From Mycolicibacterium novocastrense (GTDB lineage Bacteria > Actinomycetota > Actinomycetes > Mycobacteriales > Mycobacteriaceae): a DNA stretch of 64,000 nucleotides. The stretch covers positions 186,001-250,000 of the forward strand of contig NZ_BCTA01000036.1 in NCBI RefSeq assembly GCF_001570485.1, given 5' to 3'. How positions within the stretch are numbered: the stretch's first letter is position 1; every line of letters starts with the position of its first letter. Shown here piece after piece: positions 52,871 to 62,180 of the stretch. Made by a program: the position numbers and the translations under genes. Under the pieces are notes generated by a model. It made no database searches, was not told where the DNA came from, and saw nothing but the letters and a program-made list of their open reading frames with translations.

Positions 52871-53740
52871 GTGCCGACCAACGAACAGCGGCGGGCGACG
52901 GCGAAGCGCAAGCTCGAGCGGCAGTTGGAGCGTCGCGCGGAGAAGGCACGCAAGCGGCGCCTGTACACGATCATCGGCTCGGTCGCGGGCGCGATCGTCG
53001 TGATCGCCGCGGTGGTCGCGGTCGTCGTCACCACCCGTGACTCCGAGAGCCAGACCGCAGCCGCCACCGAGACCTCCCCCACCTCGGCCGCGCCGACGGC
53101 GCCCGGCTCGCTGCCCGCGTTCGCGGCTCCGGCCGGACTCGGCGAGAACTGCCAGTACCCGGCGTCCGCGGAGCAGGCCAGCAAGCAGGTGAATCCACCC
53201 CGCGCCGGCAAAGTGCCCACCGAGCCCGCCGAGATCAGCGCCAGCATGTCCACGGACCAGGGCAACCTCGGCCTGCTGCTCGACAACGGCAAGGCGCCGT
53301 GCACCGTGAACAGCTTCGCCAGCCTCGCCCAGCAGGGCTACTTCGACAACACCCCCTGCCACCGGTTGACCACCGCCGAACAGCTCAAGGTGCTGCAGTG
53401 CGGCGACCCGACCGGCAAGGGCACCGGCGGGCCGGGCTACTCGTTCGCCAACGAGTACCCGACCAACCAGTTCCAGCCCGACGACCCCAAACTCCAGGAG
53501 CCGGTCACCTATCCGCGCGGCACCCTGGCCATGGCCAACGCCGGCCCGAACACCAACGGCAGCCAGTTCTTCCTCGTGTACCAGGACTCCAAGCTGCCGC
53601 CGAACTACACGGTGTTCGGCCGCGTCGACGACACCGGCCTGGCCACGTTGGACAAGATCGCACAGGGCGGGGTCGAGGGCGGCGGTCAGGACGGCGCGCC
53701 GGCCACCCCGGTCACGGTGAAATCGATCCTGTTGGACTGA
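52871..53740 (+). CDS. ppiB: Exported peptidyl-prolyl cis-trans isomerase, cyclophilin type (Rv2582-like)
   Basis: A 289-residue cyclophilin with a basic coiled-coil-like N-terminus (EQRRATAKRKLERQLERRAEKARKRR) and one membrane helix at about residues 32-54 (TIIGSVAGAIVVIAAVV). The cyclophilin domain has NSFASLAQQGYFDNTPCHRL (catalytic Arg), LQCGDPTGKGTGGPGYSF, ANAGPNTNGSQFFLVY and YTVFGRV. It should act on the outer side of the membrane on proline bonds of exported proteins. GAGGAGG lies about 11 bases before the GTG start. It begins a three-gene cassette with a SecD-like ectodomain and a second cyclophilin. Confidence 0.92.
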   Translation: MPTNEQRRATAKRKLERQLERRAEKARKRRLYTIIGSVAGAIVVIAAVVAVVVTTRDSESQTAAATETSPTSAAPTAPGSLPAFAAPAGLGENCQYPASAEQASKQVNPPRAGKVPTEPAEISASMSTDQGNLGLLLDNGKAPCTVNSFASLAQQGYFDNTPCHRLTTAEQLKVLQCGDPTGKGTGGPGYSFANEYPTNQFQPDDPKLQEPVTYPRGTLAMANAGPNTNGSQFFLVYQDSKLPPNYTVFGRVDDTGLATLDKIAQGGVEGGGQDGAPATPVTVKSILLD

Positions 53741-53744
53741 CGCC

Positions 53745-54869
53745 GTGACCGCGCCCCCGCCCTACGGCGGTCCCCCGCCGCCGTACGGCTATCCGGCGCA
53801 GCAGTACTCCTACCCGCCGCCCAAACGGCCGTCACTCGCCGGGCCGTACCTCGTGTTGTCGCTGCTCGCCGTGCTCATCATGGCGTATGCCGCGGTAGCG
53901 ATTCTGACGCGGGCGGAATGGATGGGTACCGGCCCACGGGCCGGCACGCAGGTCACATTCAGCGTGCACGCGCTGGACGGATCAGCGCCTCCCCCGGAGG
54001 CGCTGTCCCAGACGCGCGACATGGTCGCCGCGCGAGCGCACGAGATGGGATTACCGAATGCGCAGGTGACCTCCGACGGCGACGCTTTGACCGTGACCGC
54101 CCCCGGCGACGCCAACGCGGTACGTGCCGTCGGCCGGATCGGACGGATGTACATCCGTCCGGTGATTTACGCGATCCCGGCAGAGCCCAGTACTGCGACC
54201 TCCGCGGTGCCGCGGCCGCCCGACCCTGGGCTGGCGAAGCGTATCGCCGACGAGCGACAGTTGCGACAGAGCACCGACGAGCAGATGCAACTTATGGCTT
54301 TGCAGTTCCAGGCGACTCGTTGCACCAACGATGACGATCTGGTCGGCCATGACGACCCGACTTTGCCCCTCATCACCTGCTCGCAGGACAGCGAAGAGGT
54401 GTATCTGCTCGACAAGGCGATCATCAACAGTGAGCAGATCGTGGACGCCACCGCTGACCTGGACGTAAAGCGGGGCGAGTATGTCGTTGACCTTCAGTTC
54501 GACGGCGACGGCAGCGAGGTCTGGGCCGACTTCACCGCCGCAAACACCGGTGCCCGGGCAGCGTTCGTATTGGACACGAAGGTGGTCAGCGCACCCGAGA
54601 TCGGCGAACCCATCCCGAACGGGCGCACTCAGATCACCGGTCAGTTCACGGCCGGCAACGCCCGTGCACTGGCGAGCCTCTTGAGCCACGACGCCCTGCC
54701 TGTTTCGCTGAAATTCGAGTCGTCAAAGCCGGAAACGGTTCCGGAACAACCGGGTTCGACACCGCTACGCATCGGATTGCTTGCCGGTGGGGTCGTGTTG
54801 TCGACTGCTCTCGTCGGCGCCGTCCTGTATGTGGTGCGCCGCCGCACGGCCAGGGGGGCAGTTCGATGA
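53745..54869 (+). CDS. Stand-alone SecD ectodomain (SecDF P1-like) membrane protein
   Basis: A 374-residue protein homologous to the extracytoplasmic part of SecD but lacking its C-terminal transmembrane bundle. A proline/tyrosine-rich start is followed by a helix at about 31-53; then [97 protein letters not shown] and a final helix at about 345-366. The same blocks occur in the true SecD of this window (62181-63998). It starts 4 bases after ppiB's stop and overlaps the second cyclophilin by ATGA, so a joint role in folding of exported proteins is likely. Confidence 0.82.
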   Translation: MTAPPPYGGPPPPYGYPAQQYSYPPPKRPSLAGPYLVLSLLAVLIMAYAAVAILTRAEWMGTGPRAGTQVTFSVHALDGSAPPPEALSQTRDMVAARAHEMGLPNAQVTSDGDALTVTAPGDANAVRAVGRIGRMYIRPVIYAIPAEPSTATSAVPRPPDPGLAKRIADERQLRQSTDEQMQLMALQFQATRCTNDDDLVGHDDPTLPLITCSQDSEEVYLLDKAIINSEQIVDATADLDVKRGEYVVDLQFDGDGSEVWADFTAANTGARAAFVLDTKVVSAPEIGEPIPNGRTQITGQFTAGNARALASLLSHDALPVSLKFESSKPETVPEQPGSTPLRIGLLAGGVVLSTALVGAVLYVVRRRTARGAVR

Positions 54870-55849
54870 CCGCGCCGCCGCAACCACCGCCTTACGGCGG
54901 ATACTCGCTGGGCCATCCACCGTACCCGCCGCCCAGGCAGACCAACTCGCTGGCCGTCGCGGCCCTGGTGTGCGCGTTCGTGTTCGCGCCGCTGGGCATC
55001 GTGTTCGGGCACGTGTCGCTGTCGCAGATCAAGAAGTCCGGCGAGGAGGGCCGCGGGCTGGCGATCGCGGGGCTGGTCATCGGGTATCTGGTGACGATCT
55101 TGGCGGTGCTTGTCGTCGTCGTCAGCGTCGTCGTCCTCGCGGCGGTAGGGCGCGACCTCGCGAGGTTCGACGGTGTAATTCCCGACGACACCGCCACGGG
55201 GGGCTTGGCGGTCGACGAGCTCCCGAAGTTCGACCCTCCCGCGACGCTCGGTTCGAACTGCCAGTACCCGCGGAGCCCCGAACCGTCGAGCGAGCCGGCC
55301 ACGCCGCCGCGCACGGGCCGCGTGCCGACGGACCCCGCACGTGTCAGCGCAAGCGTCACCACCAACCAGGGCAACATCGGCCTGCAGCTGGACAACGCCA
55401 AGGCCCCGTGTACGGTCAACAACTTCGCCAGCCTCGCCCAGCAGGGCTTTTTCGACGACACCCCCTGCCACCGGCTGACGACGGACGTGCATCTCGGGGT
55501 GTTGCAGTGCGGCGACCCCACTGGCACCGGCACCGGCGGACCCGGGTATCAGTTCCCGAACGAGTACCCGACCAACCAGTACCGGTTGAGCGATCCGGCG
55601 CTGCGGTCGCCGGTCCGCTATCCGCGCGGGACGCTGGCGATGGCCAACGCGGGGGTCGGCACCAACGGCAGCCAGTTCTTCCTCGTCTACGAGGATTCAC
55701 AGCTTCCGCCGACGTACACGGTATTCGGCACGATCGACCAGACCGGTTTGGCGACGCTGGACAAGATCGCGGCCGAGGGAGTCGCCGGAGGCAGCGAGGA
55801 TGGCGAGCCCGTCGCCGACGTCGTCGTCGAGTCGATCCGACTGGATTAG
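54866..55849 (+). CDS. Second exported cyclophilin-type isomerase with DUF4190-like membrane domain
   Basis: A 327-residue protein. The N-terminus is proline/tyrosine-rich (PPYGGYSLGHPPYPP) and continues into a two-helix DUF4190-like module at about 27-50 and 65-95 with FGHVSLSQIKKSGEEGRGLAIAGL. The C-terminal cyclophilin domain has NNFASLAQQGFFDDTPCHRL, LQCGDPTGTGTGGPGYQF, ANAGVGTNGSQFFLVY and YTVFGTI, all catalytic positions retained. It is clearly paralogous to the ppiB product in the cyclophilin part but has a different membrane anchor. The start overlaps the SecD-like stop (ATGA). Confidence 0.88.
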   Translation: MTAPPQPPPYGGYSLGHPPYPPPRQTNSLAVAALVCAFVFAPLGIVFGHVSLSQIKKSGEEGRGLAIAGLVIGYLVTILAVLVVVVSVVVLAAVGRDLARFDGVIPDDTATGGLAVDELPKFDPPATLGSNCQYPRSPEPSSEPATPPRTGRVPTDPARVSASVTTNQGNIGLQLDNAKAPCTVNNFASLAQQGFFDDTPCHRLTTDVHLGVLQCGDPTGTGTGGPGYQFPNEYPTNQYRLSDPALRSPVRYPRGTLAMANAGVGTNGSQFFLVYEDSQLPPTYTVFGTIDQTGLATLDKIAAEGVAGGSEDGEPVADVVVESIRLD

Positions 55850-55852
55850 CGG

Positions 55853-56146
55853 CTACTCAGCCGGGGCGGTCTCGATGTAGAACTCGACGTCCTCGTCCTC
55901 GACCTTGGTCACCCGCATGTTCGCGGTGTACTCCTCGCCCTCGGGTCCAGTGAACTTGCATTCGAACTTCGCGCCCTCTTTGGCCTCGACGCCCTCGGGG
56001 CACTTCACGTCGGTGGGTTTGAACCCGGTCTGCTCGGAGACGAGGTCGACGACGGCCTGTGCAGCCCCTTCCGGTTTGATCGTCGATCCGCAACCGGCGA
56101 CGGCTACTCCCAGAGAGACGAGCAAGACGATTACCGCGGGCCGCAT
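55853..56146 (-). CDS. DUF4333 lipoprotein
   Basis: A 97-residue small lipoprotein. The lipobox VAVAGC follows the hydrophobic signal, and the mature part VSEQTGFKPTDVKCPEGVEAKEGAKFECKFTGPEGEEYTANMRV is the DUF4333 pattern with two conserved cysteines. Function unknown. GATACT lies 6-7 bases before the ATG, which suggests a leaderless transcript. It is convergent with the second cyclophilin gene, 3 bases between stops. Confidence 0.84.
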   Translation of the reverse strand: MRPAVIVLLVSLGVAVAGCGSTIKPEGAAQAVVDLVSEQTGFKPTDVKCPEGVEAKEGAKFECKFTGPEGEEYTANMRVTKVEDEDVEFYIETAPAE

Positions 56147-56227
56147 CGTCGCAGTATCCCAGAACCGGCAAAAATTGACGCGCTTCGGCGAAATTTGCGG
56201 GCTACGCCGCTTCTGCCCAATTGCGGC

Positions 56228-58582
56228 TCACGCCGCGGACGTGACCCGGTAGACGTCGTACACACCCTCCACATTGCGCACGACGTTGAGCACATGGCCC
56301 AGATGCTTGGGGTCGCCCATCTCGAAGGTGAACCGACTGATGGCCACCCGGTCGTTGGACGTCGTCACCGATGCGGACAAAATGTTGACCTTTTCATCGG
56401 CCAACACCCGCGTGACATCCGACAGCAACCGGTGCCGGTCGAGCGCCTCGACCTGAATGGCGACCAGGAACACCGACGACGGCGACGGCGCCCACTTCAC
56501 GTCGATGATCCGTTCCGACTGCTGCTGCAGCGACCCGGCGTTCGTGCAGTCGGTGCGGTGCACGCTGACCCCGCCGCCGCGGGTGACGAAACCCAGGATG
56601 TTGTCGCCGGGCACCGGCGTGCAGCACTTGGCGAGCTTGGTCAGCACACCGGGAGCACCCGGCACGGCCACCCCGACGTCGTCGCTGGTGCGTTGGCGCA
56701 CCGGCATCGTCGCGGGCGTCGACCGTTCGGCCAGCTCGTCGGAGGCCTCCTCGTCGCCACCGACCTGGGCGACCAGCCGCTGCACCACGTGCCGCGCGGA
56801 GACATGCCCCTCACCCACCGCGCTGTAGAGCGCCGAGACGTCGACGTACCGCAGTTCGCGGGCCAGCGCCCCCATCGACTCGGCGTTCATCAAGCGCTGC
56901 AACGGAAGCCCGCCGCGCCGAACCTCGCGGGCGATGGCGTCCTTACCGGCTTCGAGCGCCTCCTCGCGGCGTTCCTTGGCGAACCACTGCCGGATCTTGG
57001 CCTTCGCGCGCGGCGAGACCACGAAGGTCTGCCAGTCGCGCGACGGTCCGGCGTTGGGCGCCTTGGACGTGAAAACCTCGACCACTTCCCCGTTTTCGAG
57101 CTTGCGCTCCAACGCGACGAGGCGGCCGTTCACCCGAGCACCGATACAGCGGTGACCGACCTCGGTGTGCACCGCATAGGCGAAGTCCACCGGCGTCGAC
57201 CCGGTCGGCAGCGTGATGACATCACCCTTGGGGGTGAAGACGAAGATCTCCTGCACCGCAAGGTCGTAGCGCAGCGATTCGAGGAACTCGCCGGGGTCGG
57301 CGGCCTCCCGCTGCCAGTCCAGGAGCTGTCGCATCCAGGCCATGTCGTCGATCTCGGCCGACGAGTGCTGGTTCGGAACGGCGTTGCGGCCCTTGGTTTC
57401 CTTGTAGCGCCAGTGCGCAGCGATACCGAGTTCGGCCGTCTTGTGCATGTCGTGGGTGCGGATCTGCACTTCCAGCGGCTTGCCCTCGGGCCCGACCACG
57501 GTGGTGTGCAGCGACTGATACACGCCGTAGCGCGGCTGGGCGATGTAATCCTTGAACCGTCCCGCCATCGGCTGCCACAGCGAATGGACCACGCCCAAAG
57601 CCGCGTAGCAGTCCCGGATCTCGTCGCAGAGGATGCGCACGCCGACGAGATCGTGAATGTCGTCGAAGTCGCGGCCCTTGACGATCATCTTCTGATAGAT
57701 CGACCAGTAGTGCTTGGGGCGGCCCTCGACGACGGCGGTGATCTTCGACGCGTTGAGCGTCGCGGTGATCTCGGCGCGCACCTTGGCCAGGTAGGTGTCG
57801 CGCGACGGCGCACGGTCGGCGACCAGCCGCACGATCTCCTCGTACTTCTTGGGATGCAGAATCGCGAAGGCGAGGTCTTCGAGTTCCCACTTGACCGTTG
57901 CCATACCCAACCGATGTGCAAGTGGGGCAATGACTTCCAGCGTCTCGCGCGCCTTGCGTTGCTGCTTTTCGGGCGGCAGGAAACGCATCGTGCGCATGTT
58001 GTGCAGTCGGTCGGCGACCTTGATCACCAGCACGCGCGCGTCCCGCGCCATCGCGATGATCATCTTGCGGATGGTCTCGCCCTCCGCGGCGGTGCCCAGC
58101 GCGACCTTGTCCAGCTTGGTGACGCCGTCGACCAGATGGCCGACCTCGGTGCCGAACTCCTCGGTCAACGCTTCCAGGGTGTAACCCGTGTCCTCGACGG
58201 TGTCGTGCAGCAGCGCCGCGATCAGCGTGGTGGTGTCCATGCCGAGCTCGGCCAGAATGTTGGCCACCGCCAACGGATGGGTGATGTAGGGATCACCCGA
58301 GCGGCGCAGCTGATCGGCGTGCCGCCGCTCGGCCACCTCGTAGGCCCGCTGCAGCAACTGCAGATTGGCCTTCGGATAGATCTCCTTGTGGACGGCGACC
58401 AGCGGCTCCAGCACCGGGTTGATCGCACTGCGTTGCGACGTCATCCGGCGCGCCAACCGGGCCCGCACGCGGCGTGACGCGCTCGCGGAGGGCTTCGGCA
58501 TCTCCAGCGGCTGCGTCTCGGGGATCTGGGCGCCGGGCGGCGCTGACTGCACGGCCTGGCCCGTGCCGGGTTCCTCAGCCAT
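56228..58582 (-). CDS. rel: Bifunctional (p)ppGpp synthetase/hydrolase
   Basis: A 784-residue long RSH protein, the sole main stringent-response enzyme of mycobacteria (Rv2583c). The HD hydrolase domain is in [21 protein letters not shown] ... [10 protein letters not shown]; the synthetase domain has [13 protein letters not shown] and [15 protein letters not shown] domain ([25 protein letters not shown]) follows, then the conserved Cys motif [14 protein letters not shown] and a C-terminal ACT domain. It makes ppGpp from ATP and GDP/GTP on stalled ribosomes and degrades it otherwise. GGAGG is 5 bases before ATG 58582, which decides against GTG 58588. It belongs to the run secD-secF-lipoprotein-apt-rel. 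Confidence 0.97.
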   Translation of the reverse strand: MAEEPGTGQAVQSAPPGAQIPETQPLEMPKPSASASRRVRARLARRMTSQRSAINPVLEPLVAVHKEIYPKANLQLLQRAYEVAERRHADQLRRSGDPYITHPLAVANILAELGMDTTTLIAALLHDTVEDTGYTLEALTEEFGTEVGHLVDGVTKLDKVALGTAAEGETIRKMIIAMARDARVLVIKVADRLHNMRTMRFLPPEKQQRKARETLEVIAPLAHRLGMATVKWELEDLAFAILHPKKYEEIVRLVADRAPSRDTYLAKVRAEITATLNASKITAVVEGRPKHYWSIYQKMIVKGRDFDDIHDLVGVRILCDEIRDCYAALGVVHSLWQPMAGRFKDYIAQPRYGVYQSLHTTVVGPEGKPLEVQIRTHDMHKTAELGIAAHWRYKETKGRNAVPNQHSSAEIDDMAWMRQLLDWQREAADPGEFLESLRYDLAVQEIFVFTPKGDVITLPTGSTPVDFAYAVHTEVGHRCIGARVNGRLVALERKLENGEVVEVFTSKAPNAGPSRDWQTFVVSPRAKAKIRQWFAKERREEALEAGKDAIAREVRRGGLPLQRLMNAESMGALARELRYVDVSALYSAVGEGHVSARHVVQRLVAQVGGDEEASDELAERSTPATMPVRQRTSDDVGVAVPGAPGVLTKLAKCCTPVPGDNILGFVTRGGGVSVHRTDCTNAGSLQQQSERIIDVKWAPSPSSVFLVAIQVEALDRHRLLSDVTRVLADEKVNILSASVTTSNDRVAISRFTFEMGDPKHLGHVLNVVRNVEGVYDVYRVTSAA

Positions 58583-58668
58583 GGTCACCTCCCGGTCTGG
58601 TCGTTCACGCCGAAGCGCTCATTCGTGTCTCGACAGCGGCGTCGCACGCGCGCCTTCGAGGATATCCC

Positions 58669-59205
58669 TCAGACCCGGTACAGCGACGTGACCGGCAACG
58701 GATCGAGCGCTTCGCGGCCGCCCAGCGCGGTCAACTCGAGCAGCACCGCGGCGCCCGGTACCGAGGCGCCGGCGTTCTGCAGCAGCTTGACCGCCGCGGC
58801 CGCGGTGCCGCCGGTGGCCAGCACATCGTCGATGATGAGCACCTTGCGGCCGCCCAGGTCGACCCCGTCGGCCGGAATCTCCAGCGTGGCCGTGCCGTAT
58901 TCGAGCGCATAGGTCTCGCTGAACACCGGCGGCGGCAGCTTGCCGCCCTTGCGGATCGCCAACACACCCGTCCCCAGCCGCAACGCGACCGCCGCGCCGA
59001 GCAAGAAGCCGCGCGCGTCGATGCCCGCCACCAGGTCCGCGCCGCGGGCGACATCGGCGAGCGCATCGGTGACCGCGGCCAGCCCACGCGCGTCGGCCAG
59101 CAACGGGGTGAGGTCCTTGAACGCGACGCCCGGTTCCGGGAAGTCGGGCACCTCGCGCATCATCCTCGCGATCAGGGTCGAGATGTCTTCTCCGCCTGAG
59201 CTCAC
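58669..59205 (-). CDS. apt: Adenine phosphoribosyltransferase
   Basis: A 178-residue purine-salvage enzyme that makes AMP from adenine and PRPP. It has [36 protein letters not shown] and the PRPP loop [18 protein letters not shown]. The GTG at 59205 overlaps the upstream lipoprotein stop (GTGA). The order secDF-lipoprotein-apt-rel is the mycobacterial one. Sequence ends in VTSLYRV, as usual. Confidence 0.95.
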   Translation of the reverse strand: MSSGGEDISTLIARMMREVPDFPEPGVAFKDLTPLLADARGLAAVTDALADVARGADLVAGIDARGFLLGAAVALRLGTGVLAIRKGGKLPPPVFSETYALEYGTATLEIPADGVDLGGRKVLIIDDVLATGGTAAAAVKLLQNAGASVPGAAVLLELTALGGREALDPLPVTSLYRV

Positions 59206-60893
59206 CGGTCCAACACCCAACGGTCCATGTTCCATCCCGCGCCCCACCGCGTCGGATTGCTGCTCACAGCGAACATCTTCTTCGACGTCAGCACCGTGCG
59301 CTGCTGGCGGTACAGCGGCAACGTCGGCATGTCGGCCCACAGCACGGGGCCGCCCTCGCCGAGCAGCCGGGCCATCTCCTTGGGATCGTTGGTGATCGCG
59401 ATCGCCGAGATGACCCGGTCCACCTGCGGATTGGAGTAGCGCGGCAGGTTGTTGCCGTTTCCGGTGTGGAACTGATAGGCGTCCATCGCCGACGAACCGG
59501 TCGACCCGCTGCCCGCGGCGCCGCCCGTGCTGGCGATCAGCACGTCGATCTTGTTGTCGCGCAAGGACAGTGGGCCCACGGCGTCGCCTGCGGCATCTTC
59601 GACGGTGATGCCGGCCGGCGCACACGCCTTGGCGATGGCGCCGACGGTCGCCGCCAACCGCGCGTTCGGGCTTTGGTACCCCATGCGCACGGTCAGGGGG
59701 CGCGCGTTGAGCGCGGCCCGGGCGGCGTCGGCATTGGCGGCGACGAACTGTCCGGGCTCAAGACCGGCCTCGGCCCCGCTGTAGGCGTCCTCGGACGCGG
59801 GATTGAGCCGCGAATTGGCGATCGGCTGCTCGGCGTTGCGCGCGATCACGTCGCGCGGCGTGCACAGGGCCAGCGCGCGGCGAGCCGGCGGAGCCGCCAA
59901 CGGCCCCTGCGGCGCGAATATCAGCTGTTGGATGCCGGCCGACGGGGCATCCGTGCGCACGTAGTCATCGGGCATGTTCAGCGTGCCCGACGATCCGGTG
60001 GCGATGTCGACGACGTCGTAGGCGCCCTGATTGACGCGCTCCTGAATGTCGGCGCCGCGCGGCCACACGGTGACCTTCTTGGTGACCGGCTCGGCGCCCC
60101 ACCACTTGTCGTTGGCGACCAGCTCCACGGCCCCGTCCTCGGTCACCGATTCCAGCTTGTAGGGCCCCGACGAGGGGAACCGCTTCAGGTCCAGATCAGG
60201 CTTGAGGTCCCAGCCGGTGTTCCAGACCGCGGCGATGCGCTCCACCGCGGCACCGTCGTTGTCGAGAATGGCCCGAGTGACTCCGCCGTCGCCGAGACCC
60301 AATTGGTCGGCGATGACGTGCGACGGCATCATCGACGTCGCGGAGAACAGCTGCCCGAAGTCGACGAAACCACGATCGGGGGCGAACGACACCCGCGCCT
60401 TCTTCTGCCCCGGCGTGCAGTCCACCGTCGCGATATCGCTGTAGCCCGCGCGGCTGGCCGCGTCGAAGTCCGGGAACCGGCCGGACTGCGACGCCCACGC
60501 CAACACGACGTCGTCGCAGGTGATCGGTTTGCCGTCGGAGTACACCGCGTTCGCGTTGACCTCGTAGTCGAGGACCAGCGGTTGTCTACCGACGACCGAG
60601 ATGGTCCCGAAGTCGTGATCGCCGACGATCTGGCCGTCGGGTCCGTGGTAGTTGAAGCCGGTCAGCACCCGAGCGAACGCCTGCGGGCCTGCCGAAGCGG
60701 CGCCGGCGACGGTGTTGGTGTTATAGGTGATCAGCGTGCCGTCGACGGCGTAGTCGATGCTGTCGGCAGGGCTGCGCGTGCACGCCGACGCCAACGACGC
60801 CGCGAGCACCAGTGCCGCCGCCAGAGCACCGCAACGCCGGATCGGGCTCACTGCCCTCGCGGGCTGTGTGCCCGCCCGCTTGCCGGCGCTCAT
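59202..60893 (-). CDS. Family 5 extracellular solute-binding lipoprotein (Rv2585c-like)
   Basis: A 563-residue lipoprotein; signal [16 protein letters not shown] provides the lipobox. The body is an oligopeptide/dipeptide-type solute-binding protein ([87 protein letters not shown]). No permease genes are adjacent, so its transporter partner is elsewhere or it acts alone. It follows secF after 3 bases and overlaps apt, which suggests translational coupling in the secDF-rel run. Confidence 0.86.
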   Translation of the reverse strand: MSAGKRAGTQPARAVSPIRRCGALAAALVLAASLASACTRSPADSIDYAVDGTLITYNTNTVAGAASAGPQAFARVLTGFNYHGPDGQIVGDHDFGTISVVGRQPLVLDYEVNANAVYSDGKPITCDDVVLAWASQSGRFPDFDAASRAGYSDIATVDCTPGQKKARVSFAPDRGFVDFGQLFSATSMMPSHVIADQLGLGDGGVTRAILDNDGAAVERIAAVWNTGWDLKPDLDLKRFPSSGPYKLESVTEDGAVELVANDKWWGAEPVTKKVTVWPRGADIQERVNQGAYDVVDIATGSSGTLNMPDDYVRTDAPSAGIQQLIFAPQGPLAAPPARRALALCTPRDVIARNAEQPIANSRLNPASEDAYSGAEAGLEPGQFVAANADAARAALNARPLTVRMGYQSPNARLAATVGAIAKACAPAGITVEDAAGDAVGPLSLRDNKIDVLIASTGGAAGSGSTGSSAMDAYQFHTGNGNNLPRYSNPQVDRVISAIAITNDPKEMARLLGEGGPVLWADMPTLPLYRQQRTVLTSKKMFAVSSNPTRWGAGWNMDRWVLDR

Positions 60894-60896
60894 CCC

Positions 60897-62177
60897 CTAC
60901 CGCCGCCGCGTGTCGCGCTTACCCGACGGACGTCCGGTCCGGCTGCTGCTCGGTCGCACCGGACGCGCCCCCGGCGCGGGTTTGTCCGGCGGCGGCGTAG
61001 TCCTCGTCGCGGCCTCGGCACGCGCGGGCGCGGCGGCCCCGACGGTCTCCGGCTCGGCGGCGTCTTCGTCAGCTCCCTCCGCCTGGGAGGCCCTGGCCGA
61101 CGCGTTCTTGCGACGGTTCATCACCCGGCGGGTGTGGTTACGCACGAGGTCGGTGCGCTCGCGCAGCGTCACCAGCAGCGGGGTCGCGAAGAAGATCGAC
61201 GAGTAGGTACCGACGATGACGCCGACCAACTGCACCAGCGCCAGGTCCATCAGCGTGCCCACACCCAGCAGCCACACCGCCACGACCATCAGCGCCACGA
61301 TCGGCAACACGGAGATGAGGCTGGTGTTGATGGACCGCATGAAGGTCTGGTTGACGGCGAGGTTGGCGTGTTCGGCGAAGGTGCGTCTCGTGGTGTGCTC
61401 GAAGCCGTGGGTGTTCTCCTCGACCTTGTCGAACACGATGACGGTGTCATAGAGCGAGAAGCCGAGAATCGTGAGCAGGCCGATCACCGTGGCCGGGGTG
61501 ACCTCGAAGCCGACGAGTGAGTAGACGCCGGCGGTAACCACGAGGTCGAACACCAGCGTCGCCATCGCCGCGATCGACATGTAGCGCTCATAACGCAGCA
61601 TGATGTAGATGGTCGCCAGCACCAGGAACACCACCAGCGCGATGAGCGCCTTCTGCGTGATCTGCCCGCCCCACGTCTCCGACACCGCGGAATCGCTGAT
61701 GGCCTGCTTACTGGGCTGCCCGTCCGCCCCCTTGGGCTTGAACGCGTCGAACAGCGCGGTGCGCAGCTCCTCGGTCTCCTCGTTGGTCAGCGTCTCAGAC
61801 CGGATCTGCACGGTGGCCGATCCGCCGCTGCCGACCACGACCACCGACTCCGGGCTCTTACCCAGCGTCTGGCTGAAGACGTCCTCGACCTGCTGGGTGG
61901 TCACGGTGCCCGATTCGGTCGCGGTCGGCATCGACACCTTGGTGCCGCCCTCGAAGTCGATGCCGAAGGTGAAGCCGCGCAGCAGCATGCTGGCCAGGCA
62001 CACCAGGACGATCGCACCGCTGACCGCGTACCACAGCTTGCGCTTGCCGATGACCTCGAAGGCCCCGGTGCCGGTGTAGAGGCGGACGAAGAAGCCGTGG
62101 CGAGGCGTGGCGGACTCGAGGTCCGGCGCCTCCACGGCGGTGCTCTGCGGTTCGTCCGATGACTGTTTGGGCGCCAT
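60897..62177 (-). CDS. secF: Protein translocase accessory subunit SecF
   Basis: A 426-residue membrane protein with six helices. The N-terminal part has TFGIDFEGGTKVSMPT (the SecF signature FxGG), the periplasmic domain is small, and RYERYMSIAAMATLVFDLVVTAGVYSLVGFEVTPATVIGLLTILGFSLYDTVIVFDKVEEN is the conserved helix 4-5 region with the proton-path aspartates. A long charged Ala/Pro-rich C-terminal tail is typical of mycobacteria. It works with SecD in late protein export. It begins 3 bases after secD. Confidence 0.96.
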   Translation of the reverse strand: MAPKQSSDEPQSTAVEAPDLESATPRHGFFVRLYTGTGAFEVIGKRKLWYAVSGAIVLVCLASMLLRGFTFGIDFEGGTKVSMPTATESGTVTTQQVEDVFSQTLGKSPESVVVVGSGGSATVQIRSETLTNEETEELRTALFDAFKPKGADGQPSKQAISDSAVSETWGGQITQKALIALVVFLVLATIYIMLRYERYMSIAAMATLVFDLVVTAGVYSLVGFEVTPATVIGLLTILGFSLYDTVIVFDKVEENTHGFEHTTRRTFAEHANLAVNQTFMRSINTSLISVLPIVALMVVAVWLLGVGTLMDLALVQLVGVIVGTYSSIFFATPLLVTLRERTDLVRNHTRRVMNRRKNASARASQAEGADEDAAEPETVGAAAPARAEAATRTTPPPDKPAPGARPVRPSSSRTGRPSGKRDTRRR

Positions 62178-62180
62178 ATG

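Noticed and set aside
53745..54869. SecD-like gene as a decayed secD copy
   Set aside because: The frame is intact, with a clean start, an own C-terminal helix and an ATGA overlap to the next gene, so it looks functional rather than a remnant.
56195..58477. 760-codon plus-strand open frame opposite rel
   Set aside because: Pure shadow of rel in high-GC DNA; no domain, no ribosome-binding site.
59466..61520. 684-codon open frame on the plus strand opposite the solute-binding lipoprotein and secF
   Set aside because: It is antisense to two well-supported genes, rich in R/G/H without any motif, and is explained by third-position GC bias.
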